Assembly (NCBI GenBank): GCA_021773095.1
Contig: JAJFKR010000029.1
Span: forward strand, 117,066-181,065
DNA: 64,000 nucleotides
Origin: Woeseiaceae bacterium
GTDB taxonomy: Bacteria; Pseudomonadota; Gammaproteobacteria; Steroidobacterales; Woeseiaceae
Direction: 5' to 3'
Under the pieces are notes generated by a model. It searched no databases. It saw only the letters and a list, made by a program, of their open reading frames with translations, and was not told where the DNA came from. Both the position numbers and the translations under genes were made by a program. This document shows positions 17,359-25,753 of this stretch, piece by piece. Numbering within the stretch: position 1 is the first letter of the stretch; each line of letters opens with the position of its first letter.

Positions 17359-18209
17359 CCCGCGAGAAAATTGCGATCGATGCATGGGCTACCTACATAA
17401 GCCCGGGAGGTGCCACACGCTGGCCGACTGAGTTCATTCATATTTTCAATAAATATAAGTCGCCTCGTCACATGACGGAAGGGCAGTCTGTTGAGGACTT
17501 GCTGAAGGAAATGGATGAGTCCGGTGTCGACCGACTCATCCTGTCGTCATTCTATTACAAGGGCGATCCGGTAATGACGAACGAGGAAGTGGCAGAGATC
17601 GCGAAGCAACATCCCGACCGATTCGTGCCCGCCGGAACCGTCGATATCATGCAAAAGCCCATGCAGGTGGCAGATGATGTCACGCGCCTCGTGAACGAAC
17701 TGGGTATGTGTTGTGTACGGCTCGAGCCGTACATGTACGGTGATGGCATGACCGGATTGCCGCCGAACGATAAACATTACTGGCCGGTGTACATGAAATG
17801 TTCCGAGCTCAACGTGGCGGTCGCGTTGCAAGTAGGTCATACCGGGCCGCTGTTGCCTTCGGAATGCGGGCGACCGATCTATCTTGATGAGGTGGCACTC
17901 GCGTTTCCCGATCTCACCCTGATTGGCTGCCATCTCGGCCAGCCCTGGCACGAGGAAATGATGACGCTGGCATGGAAGCACCCGAACGTCTATGTAGAGA
18001 CGTCTGCTCGTGGACCGCGCCAGTGGCCGCAGTCATTTATCGATTACACCAAAAGCTGGGGTCAGGACAAGGTGATTTGGGCGACCGACTATCCACTGCT
18101 GTCTTTCGACCGAACATTGACGGAACTCGAAGATCTGGGCTTGTCTGACGAGATTTATCGCAAGGTGGTGCGCGACAACCTGCTGCGGGCATTGAAGCTG
18201 GACCTCTGA
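17355..18209 (+). CDS. Amidohydrolase-2 family protein with altered first metal motif
   Basis: 284-residue TIM-barrel of the amidohydrolase-2 (ACMSD/ligW-like) group. VGHTGPLLP, IGCHLGQPWHEEMM and WATDYPLLSFDRT supply the expected later His and Asp ligands. The N-terminal HxH motif is replaced by DAWATY, so part of the canonical metal site is missing. Known members are decarboxylases and hydrolases of aromatic or cyclic acids. The setting suggests decarboxylation or hydrolysis of a cyclic intermediate. 4-bp overlap with the BKACE gene. Confidence 0.8.
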   Translation: MTREKIAIDAWATYISPGGATRWPTEFIHIFNKYKSPRHMTEGQSVEDLLKEMDESGVDRLILSSFYYKGDPVMTNEEVAEIAKQHPDRFVPAGTVDIMQKPMQVADDVTRLVNELGMCCVRLEPYMYGDGMTGLPPNDKHYWPVYMKCSELNVAVALQVGHTGPLLPSECGRPIYLDEVALAFPDLTLIGCHLGQPWHEEMMTLAWKHPNVYVETSARGPRQWPQSFIDYTKSWGQDKVIWATDYPLLSFDRTLTELEDLGLSDEIYRKVVRDNLLRALKLDL

Positions 18210-18210
18210 C

Positions 18211-18645
18211 ATGGCGCTGGAGGCATTGCTGGCTAAAATTCCCTATGTCGCGTGGCACGACATCGCCGTGGTCGAAGAATCGCCGGGCGTTGTCAGATTG
18301 TCGTTGTGCGGTCGCGAGGAAATCGCCAATTACGTCGGCATTTTGCATGCAGGTGCTATGTACACGCTGGCCGAGACTGCCGCCGGCTGCGTTGCGAACA
18401 ATGTCATCGCAGGAAACGTCGCATTTGTTCTTCTGCGTGACGCACAATCACGTTACACACGTCGGGCCGACGGCGAAGTCACGGCGACCGCGACAATCGT
18501 TGCGACGAATGCGGCCGTTGCAGAGGCCGAGTTTGCAGAGCATTCTCGCGCCGATATTGCTGTCGACGTGGATGTTACTGACAGCGGCGGTGAAACCGTT
18601 TTCGCCGGAACCTTCAACTATGCACTGAGGCCCGTAAAGCCATGA
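18211..18645 (+). CDS. Hotdog-fold thioesterase (PaaI/DUF4442-like)
   Basis: 144 residues. The segment ANYVGILHAGAMYTLAETAAG is the central hotdog helix region with its small-residue pattern, followed by four beta strands. It probably releases CoA from dead-end or inhibitory acyl-CoAs of the pathway. It lies 1 bp after the amidohydrolase and overlaps the next crotonase by 4 bp. Confidence 0.75.
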   Translation: MALEALLAKIPYVAWHDIAVVEESPGVVRLSLCGREEIANYVGILHAGAMYTLAETAAGCVANNVIAGNVAFVLLRDAQSRYTRRADGEVTATATIVATNAAVAEAEFAEHSRADIAVDVDVTDSGGETVFAGTFNYALRPVKP

Positions 18646-19436
18646 CCGACAAACTATTGCGAGAACTGGACGACGGTGTACTGACACTGACGCTGAACCG
18701 GCCCGACAAGCGCAACGCCATCGATGAGGAAATGCTTGAAGCACTTATCGAAACTCTGGACAGTGCGGCGACCGATACTGAAACGCGTGTCATTGTCCTG
18801 GCGGGCAGCGGTGTCGCATTTTGCGGTGGCGCCGATATTGGCCAGATGCTGGAGCGCGACGCCGCCGACTGGGAAAGAATCGTCGACCGTTATCTCGATC
18901 CGATCCGCGCCATATCGACGATGGGCAAACCGGTTATTGCACGCTGTCACGGCAATGTCGTTGGCGGTGGGCTGGGCCTTGCATTGGCCAGCGACTTTCG
19001 GATTGGCAGCGAAAACTCACGTTATTGCACCCCCTTCGTCAAGCTGGCGCTGGCGGGCTGCGACATGTCGGCGGGCTATTTTCTGCCGCGCCTGGTGGGT
19101 TTGACGCACGCCACCGATATGATGATGACCGCGCGTTTTGTCGAGGCCGAGGAAGCCAGGCAAATCGGCCTGATATCACGACTTGTACCGGATGATGAGC
19201 TCGACGATGCGGTCGCCACAATGGCACGCTCGTTCGCGGATGGTCCAGCACGCACGCTCGCATTTACCAAGCGGGCAATACGTCGCTCGCTGGATCGTGA
19301 CATGGAGGCGGAGTTTGACTACGAAATTTTCGCACAGGTGCAGTGCCTGCAAAGTGAGGATCATCGCGAAGGGGTGGCGGCGTTCTACGAACACAGGCCA
19401 CCGGTATTTCACAAGACATCGAAGGCAAGGAAGTGA
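18642..19436 (+). CDS. Crotonase lacking both hydratase glutamates
   Basis: 264 residues. FCGGADIGQML gives the oxyanion hole, but the first Glu position is Gly (GGGLGLALASD) and the second is Phe (CTPFVKLALAG). A conserved Asp in AGCDMSAGYFLPRLVG could act instead, as in dienoyl-CoA isomerase-like or EchA-type members. It is therefore probably not a plain hydratase. It overlaps the following GTG start by 4 bp. Confidence 0.88.
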   Translation: MTDKLLRELDDGVLTLTLNRPDKRNAIDEEMLEALIETLDSAATDTETRVIVLAGSGVAFCGGADIGQMLERDAADWERIVDRYLDPIRAISTMGKPVIARCHGNVVGGGLGLALASDFRIGSENSRYCTPFVKLALAGCDMSAGYFLPRLVGLTHATDMMMTARFVEAEEARQIGLISRLVPDDELDDAVATMARSFADGPARTLAFTKRAIRRSLDRDMEAEFDYEIFAQVQCLQSEDHREGVAAFYEHRPPVFHKTSKARK

Positions 19437-20575
19437 TTGATCCAACACTCAGTGATGAAGAAGTCCAGTTTCGCGACTCGGTTCGGGCATTCGTGGACAA
19501 AGAGATCCTGCCGCATGCGACTGATTGGGATCTGGCCGAGAAATATCCTCGGGAGTTGCTGCGAAAATTCGGCGAACTCGGGTGGCTGGGCGTCACATTT
19601 CCCGAAGAGTTTGGCGGTAGCGGAGGCGGTTCGGTTCTTTACGCCCTGATGTGCGCCGAACTGTCGCGTGGGTCGGCCGCAATTTCGCTTGGCATGTATG
19701 TACACACGGCGCTGGCATCGGCAGCAATCCATCATCTTGGCAGCGACCAGCAGAAAAAAGAATGGCTGCCTGCTGCGATGGCCGGCGAAAAAATTGGTTG
19801 CTGGGCGTACGCGGAGCCGGGCGCCGGGTCGGATATTTCGACGGTGTCGACCCGCGCAAGACAGGAGGGAGATGAATACGTGTTGTCCGGCTCAAAAATG
19901 TATATCACGAATTCGCCGTTCGCAGATTTCATGGTAGTGGTCGCGTCAAGCGAACCCGAACAGGGCATAAAAGGTTTGTCTTTGTTTATCGTACACAGCG
20001 ACAATCCCGGCGTCAGCGTGAGCGCACCGTTGAAAAAGCTGGGTATGGGCGCATCGGAAATGGCGGAAATCGTGTTCGATCAATGCCGTGTCCCCGTGTC
20101 GGATCGTCTCGGGCCGGAGTCCGGCGGTTTTTTCGAGGCACTGAAGGTGTTGACGCTGGGCCGTATTGCCAGTGCCGCTTTTGGTGTTGGCCTCGGGCGT
20201 TCCGCGTTGGAAACGGCGCAGGCTTATTGTTCGGATCGCGTACAATTCGGCAAGCCGATTATCAAGCAACAGTTTGTCCGCTTCACACTTGCGGAAATGG
20301 CTACCCGGCTTGAGGCCGCCTGGCAATTGACGCTGCACACCGCACGTGTCGCCGATGCAGGCCACCGGCACGATAAGGAAGCATCCATGGCCAAGTTGTT
20401 TGCAAGCGAGAACTGCACCTGGGTCTGCGAGCGCACGTTACACTTGTGCGGAGCTCAGGGCTATATGAGAGATAGTGCGGCACAACGGTTCTATCGGGAT
20501 TGCAAGGTCATTGAATTAGGTGAGGGTACAAGTGAGATACAACGCGAAACGATTGCTCGCCATCTGGGAGTGTAG
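19433..20575 (+). CDS. Acyl-CoA dehydrogenase with canonical catalytic Glu
   Basis: 380 residues, GTG start. Beta-domain signatures CWAYAEPGAGSDISTVST and SGSKMYITNS are followed by the FAD segment YCSDRVQFGKPI. The C-terminal ELGEGTSEIQRETIARHLG holds the usual active-site Glu of short/medium-chain enzymes. The operon thus has two dehydrogenases with different active-site layouts, implying two different oxidation steps. Confidence 0.94.
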   Translation: MIDPTLSDEEVQFRDSVRAFVDKEILPHATDWDLAEKYPRELLRKFGELGWLGVTFPEEFGGSGGGSVLYALMCAELSRGSAAISLGMYVHTALASAAIHHLGSDQQKKEWLPAAMAGEKIGCWAYAEPGAGSDISTVSTRARQEGDEYVLSGSKMYITNSPFADFMVVVASSEPEQGIKGLSLFIVHSDNPGVSVSAPLKKLGMGASEMAEIVFDQCRVPVSDRLGPESGGFFEALKVLTLGRIASAAFGVGLGRSALETAQAYCSDRVQFGKPIIKQQFVRFTLAEMATRLEAAWQLTLHTARVADAGHRHDKEASMAKLFASENCTWVCERTLHLCGAQGYMRDSAAQRFYRDCKVIELGEGTSEIQRETIARHLGV

Positions 20576-20578
20576 AAA

Positions 20579-21211
20579 ATGGGTGTAGCGGAAAGACGGG
20601 AACGTGAGCGTGAGGCACGCCGGACTTCGGTGCTGGATGCGGCGAGAATGCTGTTACTTGAACGCGGATTCACGGGAACAACGACGAAACAGATCGCGAA
20701 GCATTGTGAGTTGTCGGAGGCGACACTGTTTTTTTACTTCAAGAACAAGGACGAAATATTCCTGTCGCTCCTGTTCGAAGGTATCTCATTCTGGGAGCGT
20801 GGACTTGAAGAAGTAGCGAAGTTCGAGGAGCCCGCGGAAGAGAAACTACTGCGAATCTGGCAGTTTTACCAAAGAGTCCGCGAGGAGCACCCGGAGTACT
20901 ATCTGTTATCGGCCAACCTGGCGCGGCCCCATGCGACCAAGAATATATCGAGCGAAATCAAGGACGAAATCGTGCGGCGTTCAGGTACCAATTTCCAGCG
21001 CCTGGCCACCTTGCTCGAAGATGTAACCGGCCGAACGGACGGGCGGGTAATGGCCGATACATTCTGGGCGGCGTTTCTCGGACTCACAGTCCTGTGCGAG
21101 TCGCGGCAGAATCTCGGCTCGGTCAGCCACCCTACCGCGGATGATTTTGATCGTGTGTTTGAGATTCTTCGCGAAGGACTCCTGCTGAGTCAACAGGACA
21201 AGAACCATTGA
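20579..21211 (+). CDS. TetR-family transcriptional regulator
   Basis: 210 residues. N-terminal helix-turn-helix TTKQIAKHCELSEATLFFYFKNKDEI, preceded by LDAARMLLLERGF, is standard TetR; the C-terminal part is a variable ligand domain. It is placed near the end of the catabolic operon, 3 bp after the dehydrogenase, and most likely represses the operon and responds to an acyl-CoA intermediate. The palindromes at 10573-10632 are candidate operators. Confidence 0.93.
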   Translation: MGVAERREREREARRTSVLDAARMLLLERGFTGTTTKQIAKHCELSEATLFFYFKNKDEIFLSLLFEGISFWERGLEEVAKFEEPAEEKLLRIWQFYQRVREEHPEYYLLSANLARPHATKNISSEIKDEIVRRSGTNFQRLATLLEDVTGRTDGRVMADTFWAAFLGLTVLCESRQNLGSVSHPTADDFDRVFEILREGLLLSQQDKNH

Positions 21212-22260
21212 GCACAATGCTGGCAGCACGATTGATCACGGCGGGCGAGCCACTTGAAATACAGCAAGTGCCGATTCCGGAACCGGCTGCGGGTGAAGTA
21301 CTCGTCGAGGTTGAATCGTGTGGACTGTGCGGTACCGACATACACCTGGCGGTAGACGGTGATTTACCGGTGGAGCGCACTCCGATCACACTGGGGCATG
21401 AGGCCGCTGGCACCGTGGTGCAGCTGGGTGCCGGCGTCAATGGATTTGCAGAGGGAGATCGTGTGGCGATGTTCCCGTCGGCCGTTTGTGGGCATTGCCG
21501 TTTTTGCAAGGTGGGTCGCGAGTCATTGTGCGAGCATTCAAAGGTTTATGGCATGTCCAGAGATGGCGGTCTCGCACAATACGTGGCGGCGCCGGCTCAC
21601 GCATTGTTTCACTTGCCTGACGAGATTCCGTACGACATTGGTTCAATCGTAACCGACGGCGTATCAACTCCCTTTCATGCGCTGCGCAGTCGCGCCAGAC
21701 TGTGCGCAGGCGAAACCGTTGCGGTCGTCGGATGCGGCGGCCTGGGTACACACGCCATTATGCTGGCGAAAATGATGGGCGCCCGGTTTATTGTCGCGAT
21801 CGATGTGCAAACACAAGCTCTCGAACGGGCCGCAGCCCTTGGTGCGGATCTGACGGTCAACCCGGCCGAGGAGGATCCTCGAAAGGCGATTCGTGAGCAC
21901 GCCGGCTTACCGGGAGTTGACGTCGCGCTGGAATTCGTTGGTGGGGAAAAGACGGTGGCAACGGCCCTGCGAGTATTGGACAAGGCCGGGCGCGCGGTGC
22001 TGGTTGGCGTCGGTATGGACAAACCGAGCTTGCCGCCGCTCGCGATCTTTGTCGGAAAAGAACAGGCTGTGCTGGGTTCGTTCGGCATGAATCGGTCTGA
22101 CATTGAGGATCTTTATGCGCTGATCGCTGCCGGAAGGCTGGATCTGGGCAAGAGTATTTCTGCCCGTTACCCGCTGCGTTCAGTCAATGAAGCGCTGCAA
22201 AAACTCGCCAGCAAGGATACCGGAGTCGTACGCCTCGTCGTCGAACCCAAGCGAGAATAG
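21208..22260 (+). CDS. Zinc-dependent alcohol dehydrogenase (MDR family)
   Basis: 350 residues from a TTG overlapping the TetR stop; an ATG three codons later (21217) is an equally good start. Catalytic zinc motifs CGLCGTDIH and GHEAAGTV, the structural zinc cluster CGHCRFCKVGRESLC and the Rossmann VVGCGGLGTHA are all intact. It should oxidise a hydroxyacyl-CoA or secondary alcohol to the ketone with NAD. Some resemblance to cyclohexenoyl-CoA alcohol dehydrogenases would fit a cyclic substrate, but this is a guess. It is the last gene of the operon. Confidence 0.92.
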   Translation: MSTMLAARLITAGEPLEIQQVPIPEPAAGEVLVEVESCGLCGTDIHLAVDGDLPVERTPITLGHEAAGTVVQLGAGVNGFAEGDRVAMFPSAVCGHCRFCKVGRESLCEHSKVYGMSRDGGLAQYVAAPAHALFHLPDEIPYDIGSIVTDGVSTPFHALRSRARLCAGETVAVVGCGGLGTHAIMLAKMMGARFIVAIDVQTQALERAAALGADLTVNPAEEDPRKAIREHAGLPGVDVALEFVGGEKTVATALRVLDKAGRAVLVGVGMDKPSLPPLAIFVGKEQAVLGSFGMNRSDIEDLYALIAAGRLDLGKSISARYPLRSVNEALQKLASKDTGVVRLVVEPKRE

Positions 22261-22440
22261 TCCGCAACAAATCGGGACCTCCTCCGGATTGAGCGCGACA
22301 TCAATTTGCGATTCGGCCTTGATACCAGACCTTACATCGTAAAGAATGTGCGTCCTGTACGGACTGTCTGTTGGCAAAACTATTTGCGATCGGGATAGTT
22401 ATCAGTACATCACTCAAATCGAAAACAGTCTGGGCGAAGC

Positions 22441-23472
22441 ATGAAATCAACGATTAAGGATGTCGCCAGACTCGCGGGTGTTTCGTTCAAGACCGTTTCC
22501 AGAGTGATTAACAATGAGCAAACCGTCAAAGAAGAATCCCGCTCGAAAGTCTGGAAAGCGATCAAGCAGCTCGATTACCAGCCGAACTTGTCGGCGCGTC
22601 ACCTGCGCGGTGCACCGTCCTCGATAGCCCTGATTTACGACAACCCAAACAGCAACTATATTATTGAGATGCAGCAGGGCATCCTTGATCAGTGCCGCGA
22701 AAAAAGGTTCGAGCTCGTCATTCACCCCTGTGACTCAAGCTCGCCGGATATTGTCAAAGAGCTCACGCAGATTGTTTTTCACAGCGGAGTTGGCGGCCTC
22801 GTGCTAACGCCTCCGTTGTCCGAAATGCCACACGTCGTCGCCAAACTCGAAGAAGAAAATATTAAACACGTTCGGATTGTATCCGGGTCCTCGTCACCGG
22901 ATGATTCATCACTGTGCGTTTATGTCGATGACCGTGCTGCCGCCCATCGAATCACTCAGCACCTGGTTGAGCAGGGCCATCGGAAAATCGCGTTTTTTGG
23001 CGGAGATTCCGCGCATGCATCGAGTGAGAAGCGACTGACTGGCTACAAGGAGGCGCTGCAGGCAAACGACCTGGAGATTGACGAAGACCTTATTCTTCCG
23101 GGGCACTACTCGTTCGAATCGGGCGCCGAACGCGCCAGGCATCTTATTGACAATGGCAAGCTGCCGACCGCGATCTTCGGATGTAACGACGACATAGCCG
23201 CGGGGGCAATGTTTTACGCACAGAATAACGGCGTCAACGTTCCCGAGCAGCTTGCGATCGCCGGTTTCGAGGACAATCCGTTTTCGAGGCACACCTGGCC
23301 GAGGTTGACCACGAGCCGCCAAAACAACAACGCGATTGCACAGCGAGCGGCTGAATTGTTAATCGCAGAGATTTGCCCGGGTCGTTACGACATAAACGTC
23401 ATGGCTGACAACGGTTTTGAGCCACAGTTGGTTGTCAGGGATTCGACCGCACAGCAGGCCAGCCCGAAATAG
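22441..23472 (+). CDS. LacI-family repressor of GlcNAc genes (NagR-like)
   Basis: 343 residues. N-terminal HTH (TIKDVARLAGVSFKTVSRVI) and hinge (PNLSARHLRGAPSS) are followed by a periplasmic-binding-like sugar domain ending IAGFEDNPFSRHTWPRLTT. It sits immediately before nagB-nagA and is oriented with them. Four palindromes of the form GACAACGTTGTC, one of them with a mismatch, lie at promoters of the GlcNAc genes; their central CG and symmetry are typical of LacI-family operators, so this protein is the obvious binder. The effector is probably GlcNAc-6-P or a related sugar phosphate. Confidence 0.92.
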   Translation: MKSTIKDVARLAGVSFKTVSRVINNEQTVKEESRSKVWKAIKQLDYQPNLSARHLRGAPSSIALIYDNPNSNYIIEMQQGILDQCREKRFELVIHPCDSSSPDIVKELTQIVFHSGVGGLVLTPPLSEMPHVVAKLEEENIKHVRIVSGSSSPDDSSLCVYVDDRAAAHRITQHLVEQGHRKIAFFGGDSAHASSEKRLTGYKEALQANDLEIDEDLILPGHYSFESGAERARHLIDNGKLPTAIFGCNDDIAAGAMFYAQNNGVNVPEQLAIAGFEDNPFSRHTWPRLTTSRQNNNAIAQRAAELLIAEICPGRYDINVMADNGFEPQLVVRDSTAQQASPK

Positions 23473-23487
23473 GCGACAGCTCATCTA

Positions 23488-23529
23488 TTTACATCCCGCC
23501 GCAAAGGGGTTAATAATGACAACGTTGTC
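23488..23529 (+). promoter_or_regulatory. nagB promoter with LacI-type operator
   Basis: TTTACA (23488-23493), a 17-bp spacer and TAATAA (23511-23516) form a good sigma-70 promoter. The perfect palindrome GACAACGTTGTC (23518-23529) covers the expected transcription start. This is the first of four such palindromes, counting one with a mismatch. Confidence 0.75.
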
Positions 23530-23546
23530 TCGAATAGGGTTTAGCT

Positions 23547-24611
23547 GTGCAGGTTATTGATAATTCCCCGATGGGTTCGCTGGAGCCGGAACAAACGGCC
23601 ATGTTCGCTGAGGCGGCAGAGTCTGCAGACGTCGTCGAACATCAGCTGGAGCATAATCAATCCATAATCGCTGACATCGTGACCGACCTCATTCGACACG
23701 AACCGAGGGCAGTCATCACCTGCGCCAGGGGCAGTTCGGACCATGCCGCCACATTTCTGAAATATCTGATCGAGTCACAGCTTGGCGTTCTGACCTCGTC
23801 AGCATCACCGTCAGTGCAGTCAATATACCGGTCACCGCAGCAACTCGCCGATACGCTGTATGTAACGGTCACGCAATCAGGAAAGAGTCCGGACCTGCTG
23901 GACAATGCCAAACGGGCAAAAGACGCCGGCGCGAAAGTGCTGGTACTGGTCAATGACGAGCAGTCGCCGATCGTTTCGCTCGCGGACTTCGTCATACCCT
24001 TGCGCGCCGGGAACGAAACCAGCGTGGCCGCCACGAAGTCTTTCATCGCAACAATCAGTGCCATGTTGCACCTGGTCGCCCAGTGGTCAGCAGACCCGCG
24101 CCTGAAAGAAGGGCTCTCCGTCGTGCCGGACGGACTACGCCGTGCATGGGATATGGAGTGGCAGCCTGCGATCGACATGCTCGTTGCTGCGAATAATCTG
24201 TTCGTAATCGGACGCGGCCTGGGATTGGGTATCGCACAGGAAGCAGCGCTGAAACTTAAAGAGGTTTGCGGCCTGCATGCCGAAGCCTTTAGCAGTGCAG
24301 AGGTGCGCCACGGGCCCATGGCGCTGGTCGGTGATGGATTTCCGGTGCTGGTACTTGCACAGCGTGACGAAACCCTGCCCGGAATCGACCAACTGGTTGC
24401 TGATTTTCGGGGAATGGGCGCCAAGGTCTTGCTGGCCGCGGCGGACTATTCAGGAAAAGATGCATTGGCCGTCACCAGCGGTTACCACTGGGCAACCGAG
24501 CCACTCATGCTGATTCAGTCGTTTTATCGTATGAGCAACGAGCTCGCGATTCGGCGTGGCTTTAACCCTGACCAGCCGCCGCACCTGAGGAAAGTGACAG
24601 AGACAGTCTGA
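23547..24611 (+). CDS. nagB: Glucosamine-6-phosphate deaminase, SIS type (NagB-II)
   Basis: 354 residues from GTG; an ATG at 23571 is an alternative start. Two SIS (sugar isomerase) domains: the first has ARGSSDHAATFLKYL and TVTQSGKSPDLL, the second FVIGRGLGLGIAQEAALKLKEV and AEVRHGPMALV. This is the GlmS-isomerase-like deaminase converting GlcN-6-P to Fru-6-P and ammonia, found in place of hexameric NagB in Shewanella-like chitin pathways. There is no glutaminase domain, so it is not GlmS. It is translationally coupled to nagA through a 1-bp overlap. Confidence 0.9.
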   Translation: MQVIDNSPMGSLEPEQTAMFAEAAESADVVEHQLEHNQSIIADIVTDLIRHEPRAVITCARGSSDHAATFLKYLIESQLGVLTSSASPSVQSIYRSPQQLADTLYVTVTQSGKSPDLLDNAKRAKDAGAKVLVLVNDEQSPIVSLADFVIPLRAGNETSVAATKSFIATISAMLHLVAQWSADPRLKEGLSVVPDGLRRAWDMEWQPAIDMLVAANNLFVIGRGLGLGIAQEAALKLKEVCGLHAEAFSSAEVRHGPMALVGDGFPVLVLAQRDETLPGIDQLVADFRGMGAKVLLAAADYSGKDALAVTSGYHWATEPLMLIQSFYRMSNELAIRRGFNPDQPPHLRKVTETV

Positions 24612-25753
24612 TGAAAACCAATCTGACCAATGCCCGGGTATTTACCGGTGAGAGCACTCTGGCAGGACATACGGTTGTCGTCGAAAACCAGCACATTCTG
24701 GACGTCGTTCCGGACAGTGAGGCGGGCGAGGCCGACGAGCTTGTTGATCTTAACGGAAAGACGCTATGGCCCGGGCTGATCGATCTGCAGGTAAACGGCG
24801 GCGGAGGTGTGCTGTTCAATGATGCACCGACCGAGGAGACCATCCAGCGAATTTTTGCCGCGCACCGTCAATTGGGTACAACGGCGTTACTGCCTACGCT
24901 GATCAGCGACTCTGCAAAGCAAATGAAAACGGCGATCAGTGCGACGGATGCAGCAATCCTTAACACCGGTAACTCGATTCCGGGCATTCATCTTGAGGGC
25001 CCCTTCTTGAATCCGGCACGCAAGGGCGTACACGCCCCCGCATTTCTGCGACAGCTGGACGAAGAGGCGATAGCGCTCGTAAGTTCGTTGCAAAATGGCA
25101 AGACGCTGTTGACGTTAGCCCCGGAATGCACACAACCCAAATTGATCAGGCGGTTGGTCGATGCGGGCGTGATTGTTTCAGCCGGGCATAGCGATGCTTC
25201 CTACGATACTGTCCGCGATGCGATGGATGCCGGGCTGAGAGGTTTCACGCATCTGTTTAATGCGATGAGCCCGTTAACCAGCCGCGAACCGGGCGTGGTC
25301 GGAGCGGCTCTGGAGGATCAACACAGTTGGTGCGGTGTGATCGCTGACGGAGTTCACGTGCACTGGGCGACACTCCGGTTAGTGCTGTCGGCGAAGCCGC
25401 GCGGTAAGGTGTTTCTAGTAACCGACGCGATGCCACCGGTTGGAACACGCGATTCAGAATTCCAATTATTCGGTCAAACCGTTTCCCGAGACGAGAACCG
25501 GCTTACAAATGCCGACGGGCGACTGGCCGGGTCGGCACTCGACATGATGACCGCTGTGCGTAACGCCGTCCAGCACCTCCACGTGCCCTGGGAGGAAGCT
25601 GTGCGAATGGCAAGCCTGTATCCCGCAGAGTTTCTTGGCGTTGAGACACTCTACGGCAGGATCGGACGCGGCTATAATGCGAACATGGTACTCGTCGATG
25701 ACGAGCACAACGCTCTACAAACCTGGGTCCTGGGCTCTCGTTCGCCGGTATGA
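24611..25753 (+). CDS. nagA: N-acetylglucosamine-6-phosphate deacetylase
   Basis: 380 residues. LIDLQVNGGGGVLFND, HLEGPFLNPARKGVHA, VSAGHSDASYD, THLFNAMSPLTSREPG and FLVTDAMPPVG are the ordered NagA signatures, with the metal ligands Glu, His and His and the catalytic Asp in place. It deacetylates GlcNAc-6-P to supply NagB. Its 3' end overlaps the convergent symporter gene by 39 bp. Confidence 0.95.
   Translation: MKTNLTNARVFTGESTLAGHTVVVENQHILDVVPDSEAGEADELVDLNGKTLWPGLIDLQVNGGGGVLFNDAPTEETIQRIFAAHRQLGTTALLPTLISDSAKQMKTAISATDAAILNTGNSIPGIHLEGPFLNPARKGVHAPAFLRQLDEEAIALVSSLQNGKTLLTLAPECTQPKLIRRLVDAGVIVSAGHSDASYDTVRDAMDAGLRGFTHLFNAMSPLTSREPGVVGAALEDQHSWCGVIADGVHVHWATLRLVLSAKPRGKVFLVTDAMPPVGTRDSEFQLFGQTVSRDENRLTNADGRLAGSALDMMTAVRNAVQHLHVPWEEAVRMASLYPAEFLGVETLYGRIGRGYNANMVLVDDEHNALQTWVLGSRSPV

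Noticed and set aside
24611..25753. Possible loss of function of NagA because NGGGG replaces the usual NGCGG
   Set aside because: The other metal and catalytic residues are intact, and this position varies in the family.
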